Program-made: the position numbers and the translations under genes
Part shown: piece after piece, positions 1 through 11,600 of the stretch
Position numbering within the stretch: the stretch's first letter is position 1
Layout: each line of letters starts with the position of its first letter
Notes under the pieces: generated by a model
Told to the model about the DNA's origin: nothing
Databases searched by the model: none
Seen by the model: the letters and a program-made list of their open reading frames with translations, nothing else
Assembly: GCF_023343835.1 (NCBI RefSeq)
Contig: NC_064435.1
Coordinates: 77,448,134-77,512,133, forward strand
Direction: 5' to 3'
Origin: Lagopus muta
Taxonomy: Eukaryota; Chordata; Aves; Galliformes; Phasianidae
Length of the DNA: 64,000 nucleotides

Positions 1-644
1 AGCTAGCAGTTTCTGCTAGACTGTTAGAGCCAAATATTTATGGAGTTAAAGAGTTAAAAACCTGTGTAAAGACAGATACCAGCAATAAGTACAATGCTCT
101 TGTATTCTTTCCCTTGCTGATCTTTCTCTGATACCATGACTATAAGTCATTCTTCTGAAGATGGACAGAACATAGCATGTTTTGTAAGTTAAGCAGAAAT
201 TATATTTTTTCAGAACACCTCTACAGAAAGCAAGCCTGTGATTGGAAGTCAGTTGAATCAGTAAAACAAGAGTTACACATCTCTGCATTATTAACTTAAA
301 ATAGTTGTCGTTTACATTTCTAATTACCTACATTGCAGAACTGGATACTTGGTTCCTTCACAATTTAATTTGCATTTTTTTCAATAATATCACAAAAGCA
401 AGATTTTCACAGTTACCAAATTATGTATTTCAGCATTAACCAGAAAGGTTTAGGGCTATTTCCTTTAAAATTTGAACTTTAATTGGCATGTAACCCTATT
501 TTATCAAAACACTGTCATACATAGCAACAAATTTCCACAAGTACAGGTAATACAAGAACTGAGATTTAAACAAATTATATTTTGCCCAACAGTGATACCC
601 TCTATAAGAAGATAACAGATGTACAGCCATAGCATTATCTACAG

Positions 645-684
645 TACTTTATTACTCCATTCACTACTTTATTACTCCATTCTT
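645..684. repeat. Short tandem duplication, 20-bp period, 2 copies
   Basis: The string TACTTTATTACTCCATTC occurs at 645 and again at 665, separated by AC. It is a simple local duplication with no coding content. Confidence 0.85.
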
Positions 685-1377
685 CTGAAAATTCTTGTTA
701 TGGTGTAACTGATCTTTTATTTCTGTTAGGTGTAGCTTGAATTATGATGTGCATGTATAGGAAACCTACACAGCTTCATGTATTTTCTACAGTGTGAATC
801 CTATTTAATCTGCCAAGTATGATTCTGAATCACCTAACACTCAAACACTTTTAATCTGCAGTTTTAATAAAAGAAACACAAGAAAGTTGCTTTTTCTCAC
901 AGTATTTCAAACTGTTTGAACTGCTCTCCTGGATTGCTGCTATTATTCCCCTTGGCCCACCTTCTTGTTTCTGTCACCTTTGTCATTCTGAACAAGGGGG
1001 AGGAGTCTAGAGTCTTAGATAGGAAAAGATCAGTTTGCCTGTATCCTGTGTGTCTGGGTCTGGCAATAGCTGTAGGTCCTGTCTGTTCTCAGTTCAGACA
1101 AAAAGCAATATTCTGGTAATTAGCCTTAAGAATGTCTAAACAGCCTGAGATGAACAAGGTTGCCAGAGTGCAAAGCAAAATTACACTGTCTTCTTTATAC
1201 AGAAGGAGTAGGGCACACAGCATTTAGTATGTATAAATCAGTAAGAATGATGCACCTGAAATGTGGTTTGAAAAGGGCAGCAGCCTCCTAAAAAGCTTGA
1301 GAAGCTAGTTTTTAACTTTGAAGAAAGAACTGAAAGTTGAAGTTCAGCTTGTGTTATGATTATTGTACCCATTATGT

Positions 1378-1405
1378 CCCCCACCCCCAACCCCTTTTTT
1401 TTCCC
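1378..1405 (-). other. C-rich tract; possible G-quadruplex on minus strand
   Basis: Four C runs of 5, 5, 4 and 3 bases are separated by 1, 2 and 8 bases. The minus strand therefore carries four G runs close to the usual quadruplex spacing rule, with one loop (8 T/A bases) slightly too long. No gene start is visible nearby, so any function is unknown. Confidence 0.4.
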
Positions 1406-2377
1406 TGTGCATAAAAGGCTCATAACTCATCATCAAAATGGCCAGTGTTAAGAGCAATCTCTAGAGCTGAAGAAACTTGCACATTCTTTACTATTAAGAC
1501 ATTTTTTTCAAAGAACCATTTATTTACACTCTGTGTTCTCAGATTTGACTTGAATTGGGATGTACCTTGAAAAATGATCCTGTTTATAATGCTCTACAAA
1601 AAATCTGTAGCACTTTTTACAGTGCTAACTGCAACACTGTACACCACTGATTTTTCCTCTTATAAAGGCAACTGTTTCACTAAAAACAAATAGATGACAT
1701 TTCTTTGCAATCTTAGAGAACTCATTAGTGAAAAAGTAAATGCAAGCTGTACTACAAGGTGATTATTTACTGAGTTGGGTATGACAGAGGATGAGTTATT
1801 TGGCAATATGAAAATCTGGAAGTATTGGTGGCCAGACGCCGACTGGCTCGTTAAATCCATGCAAATTGTGAAATGGTATAAAAATAGGCACAATTCATTT
1901 TTACTGAAAGATATTTTCACAAAGATAACAATCAAATTATATGAAGTTATTTGAAAAGTTACTAGTGAGTTCAAGCTATAATTGACTTTTTCAGTGAGTT
2001 TTAAATAAATAAATTCAGTCTCTAGACTGACTAAATGCAATGTCTTTTAAAGGAACTATTATTATTTTAACAACTTGGCTGCAAGTATAAATCCATTTTT
2101 TCTGCCCATTTCTTATTTCAGCCGTAGTCAGTTCAGATTTAGATTGTCTATGTAGCAAATTGCTACTGTTAACAGGAACTTCCAATTTCTGGAAAGCTGG
2201 TAAGATCTATATAGGTCTGATGGACTCTGAAATCTGGAGTATATTCTTTTAACTTGGAAATTAAATAATATGTAAGAATGACTGGTGAAGTCTGAATATT
2301 TTTCCTGTGTTTTTCTTCTTTATGCAGAATCTTAATTAAAAAGATTGTGAGGCTATACAGCATTGGTCAGGTCATTT

Positions 2378-2402
2378 AAAAAAAAAAAAAAAAAAAAAAA
2401 AA
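2378..2402. repeat. Poly(A) tract, 25 bp
   Basis: Uninterrupted run of A. No recognisable retroposon body precedes it and no target duplication was noticed, so it is called a simple repeat rather than a processed-gene tail. Confidence 0.9.
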
Positions 2403-4781
2403 GCATCCCTGGATTAATTCACATTTTGAATGCAATCAAGTTATTGCATTAATTTTAGCTATTATTAATTCCATTATTTCCTTATTGCTTTTCCCAGAAG
2501 GCTAGAGATAAATCAATAGAGGTATGTCCAAGGCATACATTCATGTTACACACATAAATTTTCTACCCAACATCTCATGATAATACTGTACATCCATATG
2601 TAAGTCTCACTTACTGACTGCATGCATACAATCCATTAAATGAACATAAGAAACAAGGTATTGCATTATTTGTTACTTTAAACTGCCGGGAAGGAGTTTT
2701 GAATACAAACAAAAAACATCAGTTTGATTGTACTCCCTGCTCAGCTATGTCTCTCTCCTTACTTTACCATGATGCAAAGTGTTTTTATATTTTCTTTTTC
2801 ATCTTTTAACCTCTGCTGCACTTCAGAAAAAAATGTCTAGATGCTTTCTCTACCTCCTTAGATGAAATTTTGCGGTGCATCATGTTGGAATCATATATGA
2901 TGATTAGAATCTCTGCTAAAAAAACATCCAGTCAGTTAATTCAGGAAGATTCATGTTACTTTCATCTTAGAATACAAGATTCATTAATGACAAAGAAACA
3001 AGTTTACATTCAGTTAATTAGTTGAATGACAGTCATCCATATCTATTGTCAGTGGCAGACAACTGGAGTTGTTAAGTCCAGGAAAATAAATTCTCTCAGC
3101 CCCACAGCATTGATCAGTTCAAGAATGTACACTGAAGTCCTGGCAAATACCACACCAAAATAAAAATGTCCTCAAAATGATGGCCTAATTGATTATCAGA
3201 TTTACACGGTAGAACTCATGACTTTAATGATGGGCTATAACCTCATGTGACAATACTCTTTCTGTTGTACCATGGTGTTAATACTTGTTTATTTCAAAGC
3301 AAAGGAAGCAAAGACTTTCATGCTGATGCTTTTGCACTGTCTGCTGTCTGAAGCAGTAGAAGAAAGTCATTTTTCACAAGAATTCATGCTGCCTTTGGAT
3401 GAATTCTCCCATAGCAGTACACTTACAAGCAGGGAATGAGGATTTATGCACGAAATGTTAGTAAGAGCAGCAGGGAAATTACACGCAAAAACTCTGCAAA
3501 ATGCATCATTATGAAATTTACCTGTCCATATGCGGAGTTCTTGCTTGTTTCATATATTCCAAAGGATTTTAAAAGCTGCAGACTTCTCAGTCCAGTGTTT
3601 GGTGGACTTGATATGAAGAATTGCTAACTAAATATTTTGCTAAGACACCAAAGCTTGTTAGATTTAAGAATTATTGGAGTGACTTAAATTTACTAACTTT
3701 TCAGTTCTAGACAAATGTACTGACTATTTTCACAGCTCTCCTTAATTACTTGAATCTTGTAAGCAAGAAGTAACTTATCTCTGCAGTACATAAAGTACAT
3801 TCTTGATATTCACATGACAATACAACTCTCTTTGCAAATAACTCAGTGATCATGAATTTAACATATTCTATAAATTCAACATAATCTCCAGCTGCAAACT
3901 AAGCCTCACCGTGGAAGCAGACATGTGAGTGAATTGCTTTAGAAAATTAGAGACACTGATTCTTGTGAAGTGAAGCAAAAGAGAAACTGATATCTAGGGA
4001 GAATGATGACACAAAAATGTATCTTATGTAAGTCTACTGCATTTGTACAAATTAAAATGATTGAAACATGAAATCCATTTTTCTTCTTGCATACATACTA
4101 GAGTAAGTAAAACTGAAATAAATTGCTAACCAGATTCTGGTTCTTCATGTACCCTATCAAATGCCGTGCAGCCATTGAAATTCCCATAAGCAATTTTTTA
4201 TTCATTTAGAAATGAAAAAAGAGCAATGTCAAACATGCATATTTTGTAGAGTGACAAATAAGTTTAGATGAATTTTTACATCTTACTGTGCAATATTTAG
4301 ATGTCTACCTAAATATTTAAATGACACTCTATCAGACACTCTGTATATGCACACTATGAATATTCTTATTAAAATCAACCCTTCCAGATTCTCAAATGAA
4401 ATAATTTCATTATTGCGCAATAAGGATTCATCAGAACACAGGCTCCTCAGAATAGTAAGGAGAAACAAAGTGACAATCATGTTTTGTTATCCCCTCAGAG
4501 GGTGAATAGTTTTCATAAACATCTTTTTAGATAAACAGAGATGAAAATATTTGAGCCCAATTCCATAAGAATAATATATGTTTAATTCTGTGGTAATTGA
4601 TAATTGTATGCTACTAGAACTTAGAAGCTAACACAGCTGCGTAAAACTCCAAAACCAGAGACACATTTGAACATAACACCATCCATACAGTTTTCACTAT
4701 AATACACTGAAAACAACACGTTGTGTTAGAAATATAAGTGAATTGATGTTAACTTTTTGTATTTAACTTTTAGAAATTGTC

Positions 4782-5084
4782 ATGACCAGTTGACTAGATG
4801 AGACTGAAGCAGTGGATGTTGTGTATCTTGACTTCATCACTGTCCCCCATAATATCCTCATAGATAAGCTGAGGAAATGTGAGATAGATGAGAGCACAGA
4901 GATGTGCACTGAGAACTGAGTGACTGGCAGAGCTCAGAGGTTGTGGGGACTCCTTCTCTGGAAATATTCTAAACTTGCCTGGGTGTTTTACTATACAACT
5001 TACTGTAGGGAACCTTCTTTAGCAGAGAGGTTGGACTTGATCTGAGAGGTCTCCTCCAACCCCTGTGATTCTGTGATTCTGTGT
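4782..5084 (+). mobile_element. CR1 non-LTR retroposon, 3' part with internal deletion
   Basis: The first part matches, by recall, the reverse-transcriptase region of avian CR1 ORF2 (residues around the FDTVSHNIL-type motif), but it is frameshifted and partly deleted. It then jumps near 4942 to the CR1 3' untranslated region (TCTCTGGAAATATTC and TTGGACTTGAT blocks). It ends in the octamer tail GTGATTCTGTGATTCTGTG. It cannot code for protein. A 5'-truncated copy with an old deletion is typical of CR1. Confidence 0.9.
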
Positions 5085-5286
5085 AAAATTACTTTTAAAT
5101 ACTTCTGAACAGTATAGTTGATCCTAACTTTTGCTTGGATCTTTATATGGTCAGTTTCTAAATCCTCTTCAACACCACTGTCCTGTTCTGATACACAGTT
5201 CCAGAATAGATTACACCTAAAATAGTAAAGATTTGAGATGTCCCAGTGGAGTAAATTATTACACTAATTCTATCATACTTACTATT

Positions 5287-5331
5287 TTCATTATAGTAGT
5301 GTGTTCATTATAGTAGTGTATAGTAGTGTGG
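5287..5331. repeat. Short tandem repeat, 17-bp unit (about 2.5 copies)
   Basis: TTCATTATAGTAGTGTG is repeated, followed by a third partial TATAGTAGTGTG. A local duplication lying between two CR1 pieces. Confidence 0.8.
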
Positions 5332-5580
5332 TTTTGGCATATAGATTTGATACTATTCAGGACAATTCTCTCCATTTTGATTGTAGGCTGAAGTGTTTGT
5401 CTTTTTCCTGATCCTAATAACATAAATTAACTCACCAAAAAAAAAAATTCCAAGTATATACATGTACACTGTTATAATTCACAAATTCCCTGATGACAAT
5501 AAATTTGCACATTTTCTAATGGTTTTTCACTAGAAATCTTAGTAATGTAATTAGAATGACACATAATCAAATAAATGACC

Positions 5581-5694
5581 CATCTGGATGCCCACCTGTT
5601 CAACCTAGTGTAGGATACCTGCTTTAGCAGGGAGATTGGATTGGTGATCCCTTGAGGCCCCTTCTAACTCCTGCAATTTTGTGATTCTGTGATT
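5581..5694 (+). mobile_element. CR1 3' end, short fragment
   Basis: Only the last ~110 bases of CR1 are present. The TGCTTTAGCAGGGAGATTGG block is followed by a divergent GAGGCCCCTTCTAAC block and the tail TTTTGTGATTCTGTGATT. Same orientation as the CR1 500 bp upstream, but a separate insertion, because both have their own 3' tail. Confidence 0.88.
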
Positions 5695-7803
5695 AGGTGA
5701 CTTAAAATGAATGAGACCATTTTTACTGGATCCTTGGCATATGTAAATGTCATGCATAAGAACCAGAATGGCTGTAATATACATGCACATGCGCATTTAT
5801 ATATTCAGTGCATGTAAAATCTACAGAAGATGTTCATGAGCAACTGAAGTCAAGCCATAATCCAGTCCATTGATATATATTCTAAATGATGCAGTGGTTG
5901 AAATTGCCTAGGATACAGTTGTGTGCAGTAATAATATGTAACCTGCTTAGTTTGCAAGTTTCTCCAGCAAAGAATATAAATGAGCATAAGACACCCTGGG
6001 AACTCTGAATGTTTTTATGGGTATGTCAACATTTTTCTTTTTAGCAGTAGTTATATATTTTAATGTATATAAGTAGAAGCTTCTGGTACATTACTATTGC
6101 ATACATACATTTGATCTTTAATTATTCATTTTTGTACATAGAAATAGTTCATAATATGAAAAAATATGTAGAGGGATAAAGTAATAGTGTAATTTTAATA
6201 ATATTTCACTACGTAGCTTCTTTATGTATTTTTTGGAGTCAGAAACAGTTTTAAAATCACTCTTGTCTTGCAGCTCTTGTCACTGCAACAAGTAGAAGAC
6301 TTTGCTGGAGTTTGGTAATTATGTCTATGCAGTGAGATCTGTATCATATAATCCCCCTATCTACTAATTTTTGTCTTCCTTTCTAACTTCCTGCCTTCCA
6401 CATTTGTTTTTCTCTTGCCTACTAAAATGAGGGAAATGGTACCATGATAATGGTTCTTTGGGTGCTACCATGCTGAGCAGTTTTGGGAACATGAGAAGAG
6501 TCCTTACCCCAGGTGTTTGGTTCAGGGAGTATAGAATCAAAATCCAATTTCCAGACAAATTGAACCAACTTGCTATTAATAGCAATTAATTATAAATCAA
6601 AAAGACTTTGAAGGCCAGTCTCAGATGCACTGAATGAACAAAAGAAAACGGGAAAAAGGGAAACTGGAACAAGACCTTGAAAATTGTAACTTCCCATTCT
6701 CTATGTAACTTTGGATACTAGGTCTAGGGTTTGCACTTCTAAATTTCTTCTAGATATGTGGTAAATCTTTCTCTAACAAAGCACAAGCAATTCTTTCTAC
6801 TTGAACTAGAATAAGATTTTTTACAGGAACTATTCAAGAGTAAGCTTATATTCATTCTGTTTCATTGAATTATTAGTGTGTAACACATTTGAGGTGTGAG
6901 TTATATTGAATTCATCAATTGCACTGGACCAGTAGGGATACATTAAAAATGATGCAGCTGATGAAAAGAAGTCCTTAATTTGATGGCTAATGATTTTTTG
7001 ATATCCTATGAAAACAAAGTTATTTATGAATGACCATGAACATATACTACTGACACATTGCTATGTTATGAATTGCAAAATCTCATTTTTATTCATCACA
7101 GAACACAAACAATACTAATTAACAATTTATCAGTTGTGCAGTATTTCAGTTAGTAAGCATCTGGATTGATCTGTTCACTAAAAGCTAAACAGAAAACAAA
7201 AAAAAATTCCACAACAAATTAAGTATATTTATTTTCTGAATTGCATAACCAGTTCATTTTTAATTGGAAGATTTTGAATAATAAAACAACAATTAAGTCA
7301 AATTGCTATTAAATGTGTGCCTCTTTTATAAGACAGTGACAGAATAAAGAATATTTTGATGTTCAAGAATAGCAATATTTTTAACTTTTGTCTGACAAGC
7401 ACAGATTTTTTTCTCCACCTCATTATTTAATGTCATGCAATATATAGTTTCTTATTTACATTTAAAAATACGAGATGAAACTTGAATTTAAAATTATCAT
7501 TTGATCATCACTAGAAAAAAACAAGAGATTCTTCCTAGAATAAACTCCAGGTAGTCATTGTAAGTTGAAAATTTCCTAGAACCAGTAGCTTCAGGTAAAA
7601 AAAAAATAATAATGAAAACAACAAAATGTCCACCAACCAAATGAATAAACAAAAGAAAAAAACACAGGTAATTATTCGTATTTTGTACTAAAATAACACT
7701 ACAAACAGTGGTGTTAAATAAAAATTTAGTGGTGTATATTTTCATGATTTCAAACCATCCCTTCCACAGCAGCAATGATGGCATTTAAACAAATGAATTT
7801 ATT
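5695..7803. other. Unique non-coding DNA
   Basis: AT-rich sequence with no recognised repeat. One weak minus-strand exon-like arrangement lies at 6508-6572: an acceptor ending ATTAATAG, then 65 bp open in two frames, then a GTAAGG donor. The acceptor is poor in pyrimidines, and two open frames suggest chance. Nothing else supported. Confidence 0.5.
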
Positions 7804-7866
7804 AATCATAAAATCATAGAATCATAGAATGGGCTAGATTGGAAATGACCTTAAAGATCATCTAGA
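7804..7866 (-). mobile_element. CR1 3' tail, minus orientation
   Basis: The plus strand reads AATCATAGAATCATAGAATG followed by GGAAATGACCTTAAAGATCATCTAG, the reverse complement of the extreme 3' end of CR1 (GATGATCTTTAAGGTC block plus octamers). Only about 60 bp survives. Confidence 0.88.
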
Positions 7867-8156
7867 AATTTCCAAGTTAAATTTGACATTGTGATGTTTC
7901 CTGTAGAAAAGTTACTATGATGCATTGTTATAACTACTCCAGCATTAATTTTATGGATGTTTTTCTACCACAGTGTTTTGTGTCTAACAGTTTAGCTCTG
8001 TTTCAGACACCCATGAAATGTTTCTTGTTTGTTAATACAGTAAAAAATCCCAGTTACTCATCTTTGAGGAAAAAAAAACAAATGCAGAGTAATAGAAGTG
8101 CAGTAAAGAGGCATCAGCTATGTGTATGGGTACTACTGAGTCAGGGCCTGAACATC

Positions 8157-8425
8157 TGATTGATCACCTGAGGTGAGCCATGAGTCAGCCAGAGGAGCAC
8201 AGGTGAAGGCAATTCACCTGTGATGCCGGAAGGGGTGGAGCCAGGCTCCAGCCCTCCTAGACCTATTTAAGAGCTGGCTACCAGTAGGGAAGGTTGTTGT
8301 CTGGAGATCCCTCCTCCTGGTGTTTTGTGGTGTGCCTAGCATAAGGGTAAGCCTTCCATTTATTCTCTCTTTTTAGCATAGTCCACTTTGCCTAACTCTC
8401 TTGTTTATTTTGTGATTGTAACATC
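8157..8425 (+). mobile_element. LTR-like or promoter-like block, family not identified
   Basis: A GC-raised island in AT-rich DNA. It starts TGATTGATCACC and is flanked by the 6-bp direct repeat AACATC (8151-8156 and 8420-8425). It contains several CACCTG/CAGGTG boxes, including the inverted pair CAGGTGAA (8200-8207) and TTCACCTG (8213-8220), plus an AP-1-like TGAGTCAGC at 8181. A TATA-like CTATTTAAGA lies at 8263, and a donor-like GGGTAAGCC about 80 bp further on. The block resembles a retroviral-type LTR (U3 with TATA), but the 3' end before the direct repeat is GT rather than the expected CA. It could instead be part of another repeat or a cellular promoter. Confidence 0.35.
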
Positions 8426-8553
8426 TTGATATCCACTGATTATGCAGCTATGCAAGGAAATACCCAATTAAGTAAAAGACTACTCTTCCAGATGAAGCAA
8501 GACTGTGGTAGTTGGCTTTTGTCTTTTTTTCTTTCTATTTTCTTTCTCTTTTC

Positions 8554-8640
8554 CTATATATATATATATATTATTTATATTATATATATTATATATTATA
8601 TTGTAATATATTATATATATTATATATATAATATATTATT
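8554..8640. repeat. AT-rich microsatellite, (TA)n with interruptions
   Basis: About 87 bp made almost only of TATA, TTATA and ATATTAT units, preceded by a TC-rich stretch and followed by a T run. The Tyr/Ile-rich open frame across it is an artefact of the repeat. Such tracts can extrude as cruciforms and are often length-polymorphic. Confidence 0.95.
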
Positions 8641-11600
8641 TTTTTTTGTTTTAGCCCAGTAAAGTAACTGTTAACGTGGAACAACTGCTATCTCCAAATG
8701 CTCCAATTGTAACATCACCAAAGTTAGAGAAGAGTTATTTGAATAAAACACTGAACTGATGGAAGAGCAAATAAGTTTTCTTACTGAGCCTGTGGAAAAC
8801 TATGTGTAAATAAACTGTTTTGGGGAAAGTAATGTAGTTAGCATTTAAGAAAATTCTAGGCGAGTTATTAAACAGATATGACAAGTGTAAGTATGAAAAA
8901 AATAGTGTAAAGGCGTAGGAGTCTCCTTCACCTTGCATATACTTGCAGTGAAAACAACTTCAAAATATGAGATTTTGCTGCTGGTTAGAAATAATGCTTT
9001 TCAAGTAATTCTAGTGCATATCATTAAGGTAGGTAGTTATGAATGGCTTCATTACTTGTAAATAGTATCTTTCAAACAAGTGGCTTTGTGTGAAGAAAAA
9101 AACCTCAAATTTACAAAGTTTCATTGTTTTTTCCAAATCCCTAATATACAGGTTTAGTGAGAAATTATGTGAACAGCGAGTATTTTTCCATTAGCAATTT
9201 GGATATATTAAGAAAAAAAAAAGAAGCAAAAGGACTGTGGATGAATGAAATGAGTAATTTAAGACATATGAAAAAAAACCCACAATATCTGACTGTGTTT
9301 TGATGCATAAAAACAGGTTAAAACCATCAGGCAAGATATTGGTTGTGAATTATTCACTATGTTCTGTTGTCTGTAATTCTTTTTGCATTTAATTACAAGG
9401 GCCTACGGATTACTTAGAGGTCCTGTAATGCATGCTCATGACTGCCAAGACCACTAATGGAAATTGCATGCCATCGCTGAGAGAAAAGTATATACTTCAG
9501 TAATTACATATGGTACTCTAAATGCAGATGCAAAAGTAATTATCATAAACTGGTACTCTGCATATCGGAATGCTGTATTGTCTCAATATGTTAGCTTTCC
9601 CTTCTGAAAACTGCAGGACTCAATGTGTAGTTTTTCTTTCATGAAACAAGATTAAAGGTCTCCAAGTAGCTTCCTTTTATTCTTAGGAAAGAAACAATGT
9701 ACTATCTAAGTAGTTCCATGGGGAGTGCCGCATTCATTTTTGTACTAGGGAAAAGTGCCACTGGACCGTACTGCTAGAATTATAAGGACAATCACATAAT
9801 GTTCTCATTTAGTTACTGTTATTTGTCATACTTTCATGATCACTGAAATTTGTATCTCAGAACAAGGAAACTTACATTGAAAAGTGGTTTATTCATGTTC
9901 TCCTCCTAAAATTTCAAGAACACTGAAGCCTTGAAACTCTCACCTTGCAAAAAGATGAACAAACATAAACTGCAGGAAGGAATAAATTGTCTGTGTGTCA
10001 GATATAAGATTGGCTATCCAGAAGGACTGTGAACTTCAGAAGTAGATTATGCGTTGCTGTAAAATGTGTGGCCTTTAGTAGTGGCAGTGCTCCAAACATG
10101 GTTGAAGCATTGTAGAATCTTAGCACTTCTCCAGTATAAAATGTGAAATCCATCAAGTGGAACGTTTTCAGAGATATTTGCTCTTCCTTTCTGATGATGC
10201 ATCCTTAATGCATTTCCTTGTTGGAGATACACTGACTAACATTTTTAAATCACTCCTACTGCTTAGAGTTAGACCATATATTTTTTTTCCCATTTATTTT
10301 GTTCTCTCTGCACTGTCTTGAATCTCAGATTAACCCTTGATGTCTCTCAACTCTTTACCTATCAGCTGTTCACATAAATGAGTTTCAGTGTTTTATTTAG
10401 AAACTTTTAAATATCCTTCAAAAAGATATTTTAAGTGTCTGAAATTTTCTCTGATGTTTCTCATTATTGTTTTGAAATTGTAAGCTATGCATAAAAATTC
10501 CCTTCTTTGAATTCATAAAGCAGAATAGTTGCAATTTAATTTATCTCATTCTTCAGTTCTGTGTGTCATTTTTGTTGGTTTTTTTATTATTATTATTTGC
10601 TTGCTTTTTTGTTTGTTTTGCTTTGGTTTTTGTGTCTTTATGGTGTGCAATTTCTGTTTAGCTGTTCTGGAAGCATAGTAAATTTGTGCATGTCAGGAAA
10701 TGAGAAAACCACTTTTAGGAGAATAATGATGTGCACTTAGGCCTTATCTTGTAAAATTCTTTATACCGGTGCACAGTTTTATTATAAGAATAGATGTCAT
10801 TGGTGATATATTGCAATTTGGGATTAGTAGGGCCCTAATCATCAAGTGTTAATGCATTTTAATGTAAACATTTTCGTTTAAACCAGTGGTTCAAAGAGAT
10901 ACTGATGAATCATCATGGGGTTTTTCTCTGTGAAATTTCTTGAAGTTTGCATTTTTTTTTTTTTTTTAGTTTAACCTTGGCTAATTTGTACCTCCATATG
11001 CATTTCTTTGTTTATAGTGACTTTTAAACAATTTTTTGCATATTTTTATATGTACTCTCCATAATAAATGTATCTAATTTCATTTAAGTTAAGCAAGACT
11101 ATGAAATCTCTCAAAAGTTTTTTTTCTCCTATTGGTAATTTTCTATTAGTACTCTGGATTCTTTCTTTTTTGCGACATTTTCCTCTGCAGCAATGTCTGC
11201 GAACAGAACTTCAGTTTATAATTAAATGAACCTTCATTAAGACCGCGTAGAAGCTTCAGACATTATACTGGTGTAAAACCTCATCACTGTGGTCTGTGCA
11301 GCTTCACTGTTTTGCTTGTACTTCCATTAATTGCAAATCACTACAAAATATTTTTGTCTCTTGTGAATGTTGATGTTTTCAGACTCTGAGCAACGCCTAA
11401 GTTGCCTGTGAAGTTGCACAGTTCATCAAATCTTTTCTTCAGCCTCCCACTTTTTGCTGAAATACTTACTGATTCCCAGTTACTTCTGCCTCTGATCAGC
11501 TACTTACCAATAGGTAAGTACATCTGATTTGCCTTCTCATCTTTTTTTTTCCTCCTCTCTGAATAGTTTTTAATATTTTCATGCATCCTGAGAGTTTTGA

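Larger units (their letters stand above)
1..4781. other. Unique AT-rich non-coding DNA
   Basis: No gene is recognised. Open frames are all under about 130 codons, and none has a recognisable domain or a convincing splice context. Inside are a short 20-bp tandem duplication, a C-rich tract and a 25-bp A run, each listed separately. No interspersed repeat was recognised before the CR1 at 4.78 kb. Consistent with intergenic or intronic DNA. Confidence 0.6.

Noticed and set aside
8426..8662. 78-codon plus frame with Tyr/Ile repeat
   Set aside because: Translation of the AT microsatellite at 8554-8640; not a gene.
8785..8855. 71-bp minus exon-like unit
   Set aside because: Acceptor and donor are only moderate, and it lies next to low-complexity and LTR-like DNA. 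Such units occur often by chance in this composition.
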